Of a stretch of DNA of 64,000 nucleotides, positions 8,979 to 18,366 are shown piece after piece (the stretch's first letter is position 1; each line of letters starts with the position of its first letter). The translations under genes and the position numbers were made by a program. The stretch is from an uncultured Nitrospira sp. (GTDB taxonomy: Bacteria > Nitrospirota > Nitrospiria > Nitrospirales > Nitrospiraceae), in the NCBI GenBank assembly GCA_902500995.1, contig CABVSR010000003.1, positions 62,001-126,000 of the forward strand, in the 5' to 3' direction. The notes below the pieces were generated by a model. It was not told the origin of the DNA. It ran no database searches and saw nothing but the letters and a program-made list of their open reading frames with translations.

Positions 8979-10097
8979 ATGAACATTCCGCTGCTTGATT
9001 TGAAGGCTCAATACCAATCTATGCGCAGTGAAATCCTGGCCGCCATCGAGGCGACTTGCGATGAGCAGGGTTTTATCCTGGGCCCGCGGGTGGCGGCGCT
9101 CGAACAGGCGGTGGCGGCCTATGCAGGCAGTACACACGCGGTGGGCGTGGCTTCAGGCAGCGACGCGTTGCTGCTGGCATTGATGGCGCTGGGCGTCAAG
9201 GCCGGCGATGAGGTGATTACGGTCCCGTTTACGTTCTTTGCGACCGCCGGTGCCATTTCCCGGCTGGGCGCGAAGCCGGTGTTTATTGATATCCGTCCTG
9301 ATGATTTCAACATGGATCCGGCGCTCCTGGAGCGGGCCATCACCGCACGGACCAGGGCGATTATACCAGTGCATCTCTTCGGCCAATGCGCGGACATGGG
9401 GGCCATTCACGACATTGCGCGACGGCACAAAATCGGCGTCATAGAAGATGCCTGCCAGGCTATCGGCGCCGCGCAGCAGGGGCGGCGTGCCGGCGTACTG
9501 GGCGATCTCGCCTGCTTCAGCTTCTTTCCCTCCAAGAACCTGGGTGGGTTCGGTGACGGCGGCATGGTGACGACGAACGACCGGGAGCTGGCGGAATCCA
9601 TCGCCATGCTTCGGGTCCACGGCAGTCGCGTGCGCTACGTGCATGAAGCGATCGGCATCAACAGCCGGTTGGATGCCTTGCAAGCGGCCGTCCTGCTGGT
9701 GAAATTGAAGCGGCTCGATCAATGGGCGGAAGGTCGCCGCCGGAATGCCGCGCGGTATGCACAGTTATTCAAGGACGCGCAGTTGACCGACCATGTCACT
9801 CTGCCGGTGACGCACGCGCACAATTTCCATGTCTTCAATCAATTCACGCTTCGGGTGCGGAAGCGCGATGAGTTGCGGGCCTATTTGAAGGATCACGGCG
9901 TTGGAACGGAAGTCTATTATCCCTTGCCGCTCCACTTGCAGAATTGTTATCGCGATCTCGGCTATCAGAAAGGCGCGTTCCCTCGATCGGAACGTGCCGC
10001 GGAAGAAGTGTTGTCGGTTCCGATTTATGCCGAGCTGACCGATGAGCAGCTCCAGTATGTCGCGCAGATGATTGCGTCCTTCTATCGTAAGCGATAG
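8979..10097 (+). CDS. DegT/DnrJ/EryC1/StrS-family sugar aminotransferase
   Basis: A 372-residue PLP enzyme. The N-terminus [15 protein letters not shown] is typical of the family, [13 protein letters not shown] and EDACQAIGA give the PLP phosphate and ring contacts, and [14 protein letters not shown] carries the Schiff-base lysine at K186. The C-terminal substrate part ([14 protein letters not shown]) is also typical. The family transfers an amino group from glutamate to a keto-sugar nucleotide, giving amino sugars such as 3-amino or 4-amino deoxyhexoses. The oxidoreductase domain that could make the keto-sugar is encoded downstream (10268), which fits a UDP-sugar oxidation/transamination pair. 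Length is normal. Specificity is inferred only from the neighbours. Confidence 0.93.
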   Translation: MNIPLLDLKAQYQSMRSEILAAIEATCDEQGFILGPRVAALEQAVAAYAGSTHAVGVASGSDALLLALMALGVKAGDEVITVPFTFFATAGAISRLGAKPVFIDIRPDDFNMDPALLERAITARTRAIIPVHLFGQCADMGAIHDIARRHKIGVIEDACQAIGAAQQGRRAGVLGDLACFSFFPSKNLGGFGDGGMVTTNDRELAESIAMLRVHGSRVRYVHEAIGINSRLDALQAAVLLVKLKRLDQWAEGRRRNAARYAQLFKDAQLTDHVTLPVTHAHNFHVFNQFTLRVRKRDELRAYLKDHGVGTEVYYPLPLHLQNCYRDLGYQKGAFPRSERAAEEVLSVPIYAELTDEQLQYVAQMIASFYRKR

Positions 10098-10213
10098 GTC
10101 GAGGCTCCTCTCGAGCCCCTCTCCGTTGCGGGCGCCTCCTTCTCCCGCGGGCATGTTCTCGGCCTCTTCACCTCAGCACGGGTCACGCGTCTTGCACAAA
10201 TTTCGAAGAAGGC

Positions 10214-10242
10214 TTCAAGAACGTGTGGGAATAGACTATAGT
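10214..10242 (+). promoter_or_regulatory. Candidate sigma-70 promoter before the Gfo/Idh-SDR gene
   Basis: TTCAAG (10214-10219), a 17-nt spacer and TATAGT (10237-10242). The -10 box matches five of six consensus bases and the -35 box three. It lies in the 170-nt gap between the aminotransferase and the GTG start at 10268, giving a short leader of about 18 nt. This could let the fused dehydrogenase be transcribed apart from the operon. Confidence 0.4.
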
Positions 10243-10267
10243 AGCACTGCACCTTCGCAGACGACTT

Positions 10268-12283
10268 GTGACGAATCCTAGCCGGAACACTCCCCAGTCA
10301 GGTCCCTTGCGGATCGCGCTCATCGGCGCCGGCCGCCATGCGCAGCACCACGCCCGCGCCATCTTGCGATGTCCCGGTGTGCAGTTGGTGGCGGTAGCCG
10401 ACCCGTCCGATGTGGCTCAAGCCGCCATGCGCGATATCGTGCCGGGCATCGGCTGCTTTAAGACGCCGGAAGAACTGTTCGCCTCGGAAACCCTGCAGGT
10501 CGTCCATATCATTACTCCGCCGGCCACCCATGCTCCCCTCGCTCGCATGGCGCTCAAAGCCGGGTGCCATATCTATGTTGAGAAGCCCTTTACGGAATCG
10601 GTTGAAGATGCGCAGCAGATCCTGGACGAGGCCAACGCAAAAGGCCTGCGCGTCTGCGCCGGCCACCAGCTGCTGTACGAACCACCGACACGGGTGTTGA
10701 CGCAATACCTGCCTTCAATCGGCCGGGTCGTGCATGTCGAAAGTTACTTTTCCTTCCGGACCGTCCGGCATGCTCCGGGTGGGCGAAAAGTGCTTCGCGC
10801 CGACCATCAACTGCTCGATATCTTGCCGCATCCGGTCTATCTGCTGCTGCAAGTATTGGAACAAGCCGCGACAGGCCGTACGGAACTTCTGTCGCTGGAA
10901 GTCAGTCAAGCCGGGACCGTGCATGCGCTGGTGCGTCGCGGGGGCCTCACAGGAAGCTTGATCGTCACGCTGGAGGGACGCCCGGTCGAGAGTTATTTGC
11001 GGGTCATCGGGCGTAATGGATCGTTGTTTGCCGATTACGTCCGGAGTACGACTCAACGGGCCATCGGGCCGGGATCGTCCGGCATTGATAAGTTGTTCGC
11101 GCCCTACAGGCAGGCCTGGCAACTGCTGACCGGTACCACGTCGGCGATGGCGAGCCGGTTCCTCAAAAGCCAGCGGAGTTATCCGGGATTGGCTGAACTG
11201 TTTTCCGCCTTCTACGAGTCGGCCCGCGCCGGCACTCCGTCGCCCCTGTCGCCGGAGAGTCTCTTGGAGACCGTGCGAATTTGCGAGCGGGTGGCGAAGG
11301 CACTCAAGGTGGGGGAAGCGAAAGCTCTGGCGGACGCCGCGCCCAAGCCGGTCGAGAGCCGGGGCGTGCTCGTGACCGGGGGAACGGGATTTCTGGGAAA
11401 GGAAATCGTGCGCTCGTTGTTGTCGCGCGGTCGCCCTGTTCGCGTGGTGGCACGGCGCGACCCTTCTCCCTGGGAGCGGATAGCCGGCGCCGAATACGTC
11501 GTGGCCGATGTGGCAACCGGAGCTCCCGCGCATCTGTTCAAGGGGGTGGATACGGTCATTCATGCGGCCGCGGAAACCGCCGGCGGGTGGCCGGAGCACC
11601 AGCGTAATTCGTTGGATGCCACAGAGCATATGGTTCGCGGCGCAGCCGGGGCGGGGATTACACACCTGGTCCATGTCAGCAGCCTCGCCGTGCTAGCCCA
11701 GGGAACTGGGCGGCCGATTCCCGACGATCACCCCTTGGAACCGGACAGCAAGGGGTCGGGCCCCTATGTGTGGGGGAAGCTGGAATCGGAACGCTTGGCG
11801 GTGCAGCTCGGAAAGGAGCTGGGCCTTTCGGTGAAGGTCGTTCGCCCTGGAGCCTTGGTCGATTATCGCGATTTCGATCCCCCCGGCCGTCTCGGCAAGC
11901 GCCTGGGCAATATCTTCGTCGCCGTTGGATCGGCGAGCGACCGTCTCGGAGTCGTGGATGTCGGATTTGCCGGTCGGTTCCTCGGCTGGATGACAGACGC
12001 CTGGGACGCGGTGCCCAGTCCCTTGAACCTGCTCGACCCGGTGTCTCCCACGAAACGTGAGTTGCTGGATCGTCTCCGCCAGGCTAATCCGGACCTCAGC
12101 CTTATTTGGCTGCCCAGGTTTGTGCTGGTGCCGCTCTCATGGGCGGCTACACTGGCGCAAAAGGTGCTGCGCCCGGGGAAGCCGGCGATCGATGTGGCCA
12201 AGGTCTTCAGCGTCTTGCCCTACGATACCTCCGGCATCGCCAGGCTTGCCCCGCGCGTGGATTCTCCCTCGGAACAGCCATAG
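10268..12283 (+). CDS. Gfo/Idh/MocA oxidoreductase fused to an extended SDR (epimerase-type) domain
   Basis: A 671-residue two-enzyme fusion. Residues ~15-345 are a Gfo/Idh/MocA dehydrogenase: IALIGAGRHAQHHA gives the nucleotide-binding motif, and YVEKPF near 100 the catalytic-lysine E-K-P motif. Residues ~366-671 are an NAD-dependent epimerase/dehydratase: VLVTGGTGFLGKEI gives the G-x-x-G-x-x-G motif and Y500-x3-K504 (YVWGK) the catalytic pair. Each is normally a separate protein of about this size. The GTG start is inferred from frame limits. It follows a sugar aminotransferase, so it may oxidise and then epimerise or reduce a nucleotide sugar, but coupled chemistry is inference. No linker repeat or membrane segment is visible. 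Confidence 0.88.
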   Translation: MTNPSRNTPQSGPLRIALIGAGRHAQHHARAILRCPGVQLVAVADPSDVAQAAMRDIVPGIGCFKTPEELFASETLQVVHIITPPATHAPLARMALKAGCHIYVEKPFTESVEDAQQILDEANAKGLRVCAGHQLLYEPPTRVLTQYLPSIGRVVHVESYFSFRTVRHAPGGRKVLRADHQLLDILPHPVYLLLQVLEQAATGRTELLSLEVSQAGTVHALVRRGGLTGSLIVTLEGRPVESYLRVIGRNGSLFADYVRSTTQRAIGPGSSGIDKLFAPYRQAWQLLTGTTSAMASRFLKSQRSYPGLAELFSAFYESARAGTPSPLSPESLLETVRICERVAKALKVGEAKALADAAPKPVESRGVLVTGGTGFLGKEIVRSLLSRGRPVRVVARRDPSPWERIAGAEYVVADVATGAPAHLFKGVDTVIHAAAETAGGWPEHQRNSLDATEHMVRGAAGAGITHLVHVSSLAVLAQGTGRPIPDDHPLEPDSKGSGPYVWGKLESERLAVQLGKELGLSVKVVRPGALVDYRDFDPPGRLGKRLGNIFVAVGSASDRLGVVDVGFAGRFLGWMTDAWDAVPSPLNLLDPVSPTKRELLDRLRQANPDLSLIWLPRFVLVPLSWAATLAQKVLRPGKPAIDVAKVFSVLPYDTSGIARLAPRVDSPSEQP

Positions 12284-12518
12284 CCTGATGGCTCACCTCC
12301 ATGGATAACTCCTTCATTCGTCAGGCCGATCTGCCGTAGGAGACGAGTTGAGGCCAAAGGGGCTAAGTGCCTGAAAAAATAGGGTGCGGCATTGACTGTA
12401 GAAAAAGTTCTTCTCGGGGTTGATTTGAGCCTCAGGAGGGGGTAAGTCTTAAGGTATTCCGCGAGCAAGGGTAGTCTCCAAACGGCAACCGCCTCACCAC
12501 ACAGAAGAGTCAACTATC

Positions 12519-13781
12519 ATGAACATGCGATCGAACGCGCGGGCATTCACCCTTGGTCTGGCCTTGCTCGGGCTTTTTTCCGGCTGCGCTGTGGACCATC
12601 GGTGGCGTTCGGCTATGAACGAAGGCAATACCGCGATGCGCTCCGGCGACTATACGCATGCCGAAGAAGCATTTGTCGCGGCGCGCAAAGAGGCGGAAGT
12701 GTTGGACCCTCAAGGCAAGCGTCTCGCTGAAACGTTGGGTCAGCTGGGCGAGGTGAACCGTGAACTGGGCCGCTATCCGCGCGCCGAGGCGTTGTTCCAG
12801 GAGGCCCTGGCCATCCGGGAGCGCGTGTATGGCCCAGCCCATGCGGAGACGGCCACGAGTTTGACGGATTTGGGAGAACTCTATCGACTGCAGGGATTGT
12901 ACACACAGTCGGAAGCGCTTCATCAACGGGCGAAAGAAATTCGTGAGAAAGTCTTCGGATCTGATCACAGCAAAACGGCCGAAAGTCTCAACAACATTGC
13001 CGTCGTCTATCAGGATCAACGGCGATTTTCCGACGCGGAACCGCTCCTGCAGCAAGCCCTTGCCATTTTTGAGAAGCAACTCGGCCCGGAGCACAGTCTG
13101 ACGGCGATCACACGCGACAATCTGGCCAAAATGTATCAGGCGCAGGGACAACATCCCCGCGCCATGCCGCTCTATCAACGCGCCCTCACGATCCATGAAA
13201 AAGCGTTCGGACCCCATCATCCGATCGTGGCAAGAAATCTGGAAAATCTAGCCGACACCTATCGGGCGCAGAATCAATATCCTCAGGCCGAGGCGCTCTA
13301 TCAGCGGGCGGTCAGCATCTTCAAGAAGTCGATCGGGAGCGACCATGTGGATACGGCCGAGGCCATGAGTCGCTTGGGGCAACTCTACGAATTGCAGGGG
13401 CTCTACTCGCAAGCCGAGCCCTTGTTCCAGCAGGCGATTGCCATCAGGGAGAAGCAGCAGGGGGCCGATAATCCTCATGTGGCGGGCGAGATGAACAATC
13501 TGGCGTCGCTCTACCAGTCGCAAAATAAGCTGGAGCAGTCCGAAGACCTGTACAAACAGGCCCTGGTCATTTACGAGCAGGCTGCCGGGTATGACCGGGA
13601 AGCCTATGTGAAGACGTTGAAGAGCTACGCGTCTTTATTGAGACGTCGCCAACGCTCCGGCGAGGCCGAACGCCTGGAGGAGCGGGCTAAAAGTGTTTTG
13701 AAACGCCTCTCGTTGGAAAACCAAAGTCAGGGAAAAACAGCGGCGGATATGCCGCTTGCGCCTGTCGCCCCTGTCCCGTAG
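12519..13781 (+). CDS. TPR-repeat lipoprotein (kinesin-light-chain-like repeats)
   Basis: A 420-residue predicted lipoprotein. The N-terminus has basic residues, a hydrophobic stretch and the lipobox LFSGC, with the acylated Cys at position 23. From ~31 to ~395 it consists of about eight 42-residue TPR units of the TPR_10/TPR_12 type, each containing A-E-x-L-[YF]-x-x-A-L-x-I-x-E-K and G-x-x-H-x-x-x-A motifs. These form a superhelical protein-binding surface. It would sit on the periplasmic side of the outer or inner membrane. The preceding 235 nt contain no gene. No catalytic domain is visible; a scaffold role in envelope assembly is possible but unproved. Confidence 0.88.
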   Translation: MNMRSNARAFTLGLALLGLFSGCAVDHRWRSAMNEGNTAMRSGDYTHAEEAFVAARKEAEVLDPQGKRLAETLGQLGEVNRELGRYPRAEALFQEALAIRERVYGPAHAETATSLTDLGELYRLQGLYTQSEALHQRAKEIREKVFGSDHSKTAESLNNIAVVYQDQRRFSDAEPLLQQALAIFEKQLGPEHSLTAITRDNLAKMYQAQGQHPRAMPLYQRALTIHEKAFGPHHPIVARNLENLADTYRAQNQYPQAEALYQRAVSIFKKSIGSDHVDTAEAMSRLGQLYELQGLYSQAEPLFQQAIAIREKQQGADNPHVAGEMNNLASLYQSQNKLEQSEDLYKQALVIYEQAAGYDREAYVKTLKSYASLLRRRQRSGEAERLEERAKSVLKRLSLENQSQGKTAADMPLAPVAPVP

Positions 13782-13907
13782 GATCTGCAGCACGTTCCTG
13801 CCGTACCCATTCCCTTTCGTGCCTTTCCTCGATCATCTGGGGATCACCTGTTTCCTAGTCATGCGGGGTTTGTCCGGCCCTGGTCGGCTCCCCTTCGTAA
13901 GTATCGA

Positions 13908-13936
13908 TTGAGACGCAACGTAGAACCTCCTACACT
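13908..13936 (+). promoter_or_regulatory. Candidate sigma-70 promoter for the 13981 lipoprotein
   Basis: TTGAGA (13908-13913), exactly 17 nt, TACACT (13931-13936): five and four of six consensus matches. It stands 44 nt before the ATG at 13981, with a GAGGA ribosome site in between, in a 199-nt gap after the TPR gene. Confidence 0.5.
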
Positions 13937-13980
13937 GTGGCCGCCGAACCGGTACGTGTGACCCACCCAGAGGACGTTCT

Positions 13981-14730
13981 ATGAAACGACTAATGATCGC
14001 GATGGCAGCGGTCGCGTTGTTGGTGAATGCGGCCTGTGCGAGTAAACCCAAGAAGCAGTTTCAGCGGCTAGCCGGAGAGTTTGTCTCACCCGTTCACATT
14101 ACCAAGCCGGTCGATCAGCACAGTGCCGTGATCGGGATGACGATCAAAAGTCCCGCCTGGCAGCCGAATACGGAAGACCGCTTGTATCTCGTGAAGATCG
14201 AGCAGGATCGCGATCTGTTCGAAGGAACGAAACTGATTCCGACGAGCATCGTGGTTCCTCCTGCGGGAAGCGGAGGCGGCGGAACGGTCTACGTGCAGAA
14301 TGTGCCGCCCGGTCGTTATGCCGCGGTCGCGTTCAGCACATCGGAGAAAGGCTTCGGTAAGGTGCGGGAGGTAACGCTGTTTCTGTTGCCGAAGGCGGTG
14401 GTGAAGCAAAGCGACACCACCGTGACACCGGGAAGTCTGCATTTCATGGGTGAGTATGAGGTCGGCGCCTCTACCATGGTGCTGCAGGAAAACGCGGCCG
14501 ATGAGGTGCAGGCCCATTATTTCGAAGCATTCTGGGGGAAGCCATTAGCGCAAGTGATTGCCGACATCAAGGTGCTCGGCACGCCCGCCTACTTTGCCGT
14601 CCATGCGGTCGGCGTCAAGCGGGGAAGCCGGGATGCAGAGGCCGAAGCCAGATTTCAAGCCACTGCCAAGCGTGATCTTGAGCCTTCGTGGGCACCTCTC
14701 ATCGAACGGTACCGGGCGTCAGCGAAGTAA
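13981..14730 (+). CDS. Predicted lipoprotein of unknown function
   Basis: A 249-residue protein with a lipoprotein signal MKRLMIAMAAVALLVNAAC (acylated Cys 19). A GAGGA ribosome site precedes the ATG. The mature part contains a Gly-rich turn (AGSGGGGTVYVQ) and a PPGRYAAVAF segment that resembles the P-x-G-x-Y turn of beta-sandwich domains in surface lipoproteins, so a beta-rich fold is likely. No enzyme motif is visible. It has its own candidate promoter and no operon partner on the same strand except the small CxxC protein 237 nt downstream. Function is unknown. Confidence 0.75.
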   Translation: MKRLMIAMAAVALLVNAACASKPKKQFQRLAGEFVSPVHITKPVDQHSAVIGMTIKSPAWQPNTEDRLYLVKIEQDRDLFEGTKLIPTSIVVPPAGSGGGGTVYVQNVPPGRYAAVAFSTSEKGFGKVREVTLFLLPKAVVKQSDTTVTPGSLHFMGEYEVGASTMVLQENAADEVQAHYFEAFWGKPLAQVIADIKVLGTPAYFAVHAVGVKRGSRDAEAEARFQATAKRDLEPSWAPLIERYRASAK

Positions 14731-14967
14731 CAGGCTTCACCCCCTCAGTGCGAGGCGCGCGCCATTCGAAGGTGTGCGCCAGATCGTTGCAGCCCCGTCG
14801 ACCGTCCCCGCTGATGACCCTCTCCCGCTCACATCCGCTCGCCCGTCTTCACCCCAGCATCTTCACGACGTTAACACAATATTGACCTTGTCCGGACGTC
14901 GCCGTGATCTTTCACCGGTAGTCTGGTGTGCATCGTTCACCTCACTACACCTCGCAGGAGGAATCGT

Positions 14968-15183
14968 ATGCGACTTGTACAAGGAAGTCTGCGGATCTAT
15001 CGATCTCGTTCCCGCCGGCAAGATGTCTTGACACTTCGCCACGGTGTGCTTCGGGGGAGCGGCGTTTGCCGGGAGTGCAGAAGCGATCTTCGCACCGTGG
15101 CTGGAGCCCGCAGGTTTCAGGCAACGCTCTGCCCGGGATGCATCGCGGAACGACTTGAACGCCTTTCTGCCGACGCGTTATAG
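14968..15183 (+). CDS. Small Cys-rich (CxxC...CxxC) protein
   Basis: A 71-residue basic protein. The ATG at 14968 is preceded by a strong AGGAGG 6 nt upstream, which overrides an upstream ATG at 14926 in the same frame. The C-terminal half has CRECRSD followed 20 residues later by CPGCIAERL, an arrangement that fits a zinc-ribbon knuckle pair. The N-terminal half is rich in Arg. It could bind nucleic acid or zinc, but no family is recognised. It ends 38 nt before the convergent ppk1 gene. The strong ribosome site and the paired motifs argue for a real gene despite the size. Confidence 0.6.
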   Translation: MRLVQGSLRIYRSRSRRQDVLTLRHGVLRGSGVCRECRSDLRTVAGARRFQATLCPGCIAERLERLSADAL

Positions 15184-15221
15184 GAGGCGGGGGAACGCAG
15201 GGCGGGCCGTCCGGAGCGGCG

Positions 15222-17360
15222 TTAGGTGACCAGGCGGTTCATCAACCACTGTTGGGCGGAACGCGCCCCTCGCCGGCCGGGCGTTTGCCGTTTGTAGGTT
15301 CCGTCTCGATGCAGAATCCAGGCGTGGGTATTATCCTCCAGGTAGGGGCGGAGCCCTTCCTCGATGATCCTCTGGCGAAGGATCGGATCCAGCACCGGAA
15401 ACGCGACTTCGATCCGTCGGAAAAAATTGCGATCCATCCAGTCTGCGCTGGAGAGAAACACTCTGTCGTCGCCGTCGTTGAGGAAGTAGAAGATCCGGCT
15501 GTGCTCCAAAAATCGTCCGATGATGGAGCGCACGCGAATATGTTCCGAGAGCCCGGCAATCCCCGGTCGCAACGCGCAGGGCCCACGGACGATCAAATCG
15601 ATTTTGACGCCGGCTTGAGAGGCCTTATACAGCGCACGAATAATTTGCGGCTCCAGCAGCGCATTCATTTTGGCGATGATGTGTGCCGGTTTGCCTTTTC
15701 TGGCGCGGTCGGTTTCACGGGCGATCCATTTCAGCAACGTCGTATGCAAGGTGAACGGCGATTGGAGCAAATGCTTGAGTCGTCCCGGTTGTCCCAGAGA
15801 GGTGAGTTGCTGAAAGACAGTCCGCACGTCCCGGCCGATGGCCGCATCGCAGGTGAGTAACCCGAAATCCGTGTAGAGCCGCGCATTGCGAGCATGATAG
15901 TTCCCCGTCCCGAGATGGGTATAACTTCTCAGAAGCCGGCCTTCCCGCCGGAGCACGAGGCTCATTTTTGCGTGGGTCTTGAGCCCCACCACTCCGTACA
16001 CCACATGGGCGCCGGCCTCCTCCAGATCGTGCGCCAACTCGATATTGGCTTCCTCGTCGAAACGGGCCCGCAATTCGATCACCACGGTGACCTCTTTGCC
16101 GCCGCGCGCGGCATCCACGAGAGATTGCACGATGGCCGAATCCGCACCCGTTCGATACAACGTTTGTTTGATGGTCAGCACGTGCGGATCGGTCGCTGCC
16201 TGGCGGAGAAACTCGGTGACCGGAGCGAATGACTGATAGGGATGATGCAGGAGGATGTCGTTTTGGCGGATGGCATCGAACCAATCCTCACTCGGCACCG
16301 GAGTCGCCGGGAGGCCGGGGGTGAACGGCTGGAACTTCAGATCCGGCCGATCGACGAGGTCGGGCACAGCCATGAGCCGGTGCAAATTGACGGGCCCATG
16401 GCATTGATAAATGTCTCGCGCATCCAGGTGGAACTGCTCGCGGAGAAAATAGACCAGATCCGGCGGGCAGTTGTCCGCCACTTCCAGCCGTACCTCATCG
16501 CCGAAGCGGCGGTCCGGTAGCTGGCCTTCAAGGGCGCGGCGAAGGTCGTCCACATCTTCTTCATCGACGAACAGGTTGCTGTTGCGCGTCACGCGGAACT
16601 GGTAGCAACCGGTGACATGCATGCCGGGAAAGAGTTGATGCACGAACGCGTGGATCACCGACGACAGGAAGGCAAAGTCATGGGGAAAGGCGGCATTGCG
16701 CATGGGCAGGTGAATCACGCGGGGGAGCGATCTCGGGACTTGCACGATGGCCGTGCCATTGGGGCGCCCGAAGGCATCGGTCCCTTCCAGCGTCACGAGA
16801 AAGTTCAGACTTTTGTTGAGGAGTTTGGGAAACGGATGCGCGGGATCCAGGCCGACCGGGCTCAACAGCGGGAGCAGCTCGCGAGAAAAAAACCGGCGCA
16901 TCCAGCGAATGTGCGACGGCATCCAATCGGCTCGCTTCAGGAAGCGGATGCGTTCGTCGGCCAGTTTGGGAATCAACGACTGGTTCAAGACGACATACTG
17001 TTCCTGCACCAGCTGATGCGTGAGCACTGCGATGCGAGCCAGCAACTCCGACGGCGTCAGACCGTCGGCCCCCCGCTGCTCGACTCCATGCGTGACCTGT
17101 TCTTTGAGGCCGGCGACACGAACTTCGAAAAATTCATCGAGATTGGAGCTGACGATGCAGAGGTATTTCAAACGTTCCAGCAGGGGAACTTTCTGGTCCT
17201 TGGCGAGATCCAGCACCCGGCGGTTGAACTCCAGGAGGCTCAGTTCGCGGTTGATGAACCATTCGGGACGGGAAAGGTCGCTGGTGACCGGGCGTCTGGA
17301 AGCAGCCTTGGGCGGCTGAGCCGGAGGCTGGCTTTCTGCAATGGTGGACCGTAATGCCAT
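15222..17360 (-). CDS. ppk1: Polyphosphate kinase 1
   Basis: A 712-residue PPK1, which reversibly polymerises ATP gamma-phosphate into polyphosphate. Domain order is standard: N-terminal domain (WFINRELSLLEFNRRVL near 36), head domain, then two catalytic PLD-like domains. The phospho-accepting histidine lies in YTHLGTGNYHARNARLYTD (~480) and the second conserved histidine in RFLEHSRIFYF (~620). ATG 17360 is preferred over an upstream TTG at 17366. No strong ribosome site is seen. The gene is alone on the minus strand, convergent with the small CxxC gene, and follows a minus-strand secreted-protein gene with a 98-nt gap. Polyphosphate supports phosphate storage and stress survival; no Pho box was identified. 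Confidence 0.97.
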   Translation of the reverse strand: MALRSTIAESQPPAQPPKAASRRPVTSDLSRPEWFINRELSLLEFNRRVLDLAKDQKVPLLERLKYLCIVSSNLDEFFEVRVAGLKEQVTHGVEQRGADGLTPSELLARIAVLTHQLVQEQYVVLNQSLIPKLADERIRFLKRADWMPSHIRWMRRFFSRELLPLLSPVGLDPAHPFPKLLNKSLNFLVTLEGTDAFGRPNGTAIVQVPRSLPRVIHLPMRNAAFPHDFAFLSSVIHAFVHQLFPGMHVTGCYQFRVTRNSNLFVDEEDVDDLRRALEGQLPDRRFGDEVRLEVADNCPPDLVYFLREQFHLDARDIYQCHGPVNLHRLMAVPDLVDRPDLKFQPFTPGLPATPVPSEDWFDAIRQNDILLHHPYQSFAPVTEFLRQAATDPHVLTIKQTLYRTGADSAIVQSLVDAARGGKEVTVVIELRARFDEEANIELAHDLEEAGAHVVYGVVGLKTHAKMSLVLRREGRLLRSYTHLGTGNYHARNARLYTDFGLLTCDAAIGRDVRTVFQQLTSLGQPGRLKHLLQSPFTLHTTLLKWIARETDRARKGKPAHIIAKMNALLEPQIIRALYKASQAGVKIDLIVRGPCALRPGIAGLSEHIRVRSIIGRFLEHSRIFYFLNDGDDRVFLSSADWMDRNFFRRIEVAFPVLDPILRQRIIEEGLRPYLEDNTHAWILHRDGTYKRQTPGRRGARSAQQWLMNRLVT

Positions 17361-17458
17361 ACGCAATGGGTGGGCAGTCTACACCAGCCGGGCGTCACGG
17401 CAGATCAAGAAACGGTTAACTTTCCGATCACCGGCCGGATGCCTCGCCGGCGTTCCAG

Positions 17459-18364
17459 TCATCTCGCACATCCGATCCGGGCGGTGGACACCACGAAGTT
17501 GTCGAAGTAGCGTTGTTGCACCTGACTGAATGGGACCGAGGTCCAATACTGTTCCAGGTACACGGCATTGATGCCGTACTCATCATAGCGGCCGATCCAA
17601 TTCACGTCGGTCCGCTGTGCTTCTAGTTGCCCGTCGATCCAATATTCAAAGACGCCGTCATTTGCCTCGCCATGATTCAATTTCATGTGTATTTCGATGC
17701 AGAACCATTTGCCGATGTTGGCAGGGCTGAACAGCGCCGTCTCGCCGCCGGCGGCGCCGAGCCAGCGCAGGCGTGGGAAGTCGTTGTACGTGGTTGTGCG
17801 CAAGAGGCCTGAATCATCGGTGCCGGATGCGGGATCGAGGTAGAGACGTTCAGGATCGGAGCCGGGTGGGCCCCCGCTCCACAGATGGCCGATGGCGGCC
17901 TGCGCAAATCGATCGGTCGAAAGAATGGTCGCTCGAGTGAGTTTGTCGGCGCCGCCTCCGGTCCAGCCTGGTTGAAGGCGCAGGTCGAAGCGCCAGTAAA
18001 TGTCGCGATACTTGGCGGTCCCCGCATCGACCGGTTTCATATATTCGCTCGGGGTCTTGCCGAAGGCCAGATGGAGGGAGCCGGCATGAGGATCACCAGG
18101 CAGGAATTCTGCGCGCATGCCGGTCGACGCGCCGACTCCCGCTCCGGCCTCACGCACGAAGCGGCCATGCCGGATATCGTACTCGAAGTAGTGGCTGAGG
18201 CGATCGATCTCGAAATCGTCGCACCAGATCCATTCGGGGTGCCGGCTCTCCCGGTCTGCGCACAGGGTCTGCTGTGGATCGCCTGCGTGGCTAGGGCTAG
18301 GCCCGAGGAGACAGGCGGCGGCGCACAGCGCCGCCGCGAGACGCCATCGAGCCTGATTGGCCAT
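17459..18364 (-). CDS. Secreted protein of unknown function, possible concanavalin-like fold
   Basis: A 301-residue exported protein. The N-terminus RWRLAAALCAAACLLGPSPSHA is a clear Sec signal with an A-x-A site. The mature part is rich in aromatic residues and Gly, with WCDDFE, YWRFDLRLQPGW, FCIEIHMKLN and FEYWIDGQLE, a pattern like the jelly-roll strands of polysaccharide lyase/LamG-type domains, where a phrase W-x-x-x-E-x-H-x-x-x-N followed by x-W-x-D-G is common. Two cysteines near the start and one near the end could pair. The start lies 2 nt after the ilvD stop, so the two are probably co-transcribed, although no functional link is evident. A carbohydrate-binding or lyase role is a guess from fold-like patterns. 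Confidence 0.7.
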   Translation of the reverse strand: MANQARWRLAAALCAAACLLGPSPSHAGDPQQTLCADRESRHPEWIWCDDFEIDRLSHYFEYDIRHGRFVREAGAGVGASTGMRAEFLPGDPHAGSLHLAFGKTPSEYMKPVDAGTAKYRDIYWRFDLRLQPGWTGGGADKLTRATILSTDRFAQAAIGHLWSGGPPGSDPERLYLDPASGTDDSGLLRTTTYNDFPRLRWLGAAGGETALFSPANIGKWFCIEIHMKLNHGEANDGVFEYWIDGQLEAQRTDVNWIGRYDEYGINAVYLEQYWTSVPFSQVQQRYFDNFVVSTARIGCAR

Positions 18365-18366
18365 GG

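Noticed and set aside
16617-17354. 245-codon plus-strand frame opposite ppk1
   Set aside because: Antisense shadow of ppk1; composition and lack of motifs argue against a gene.
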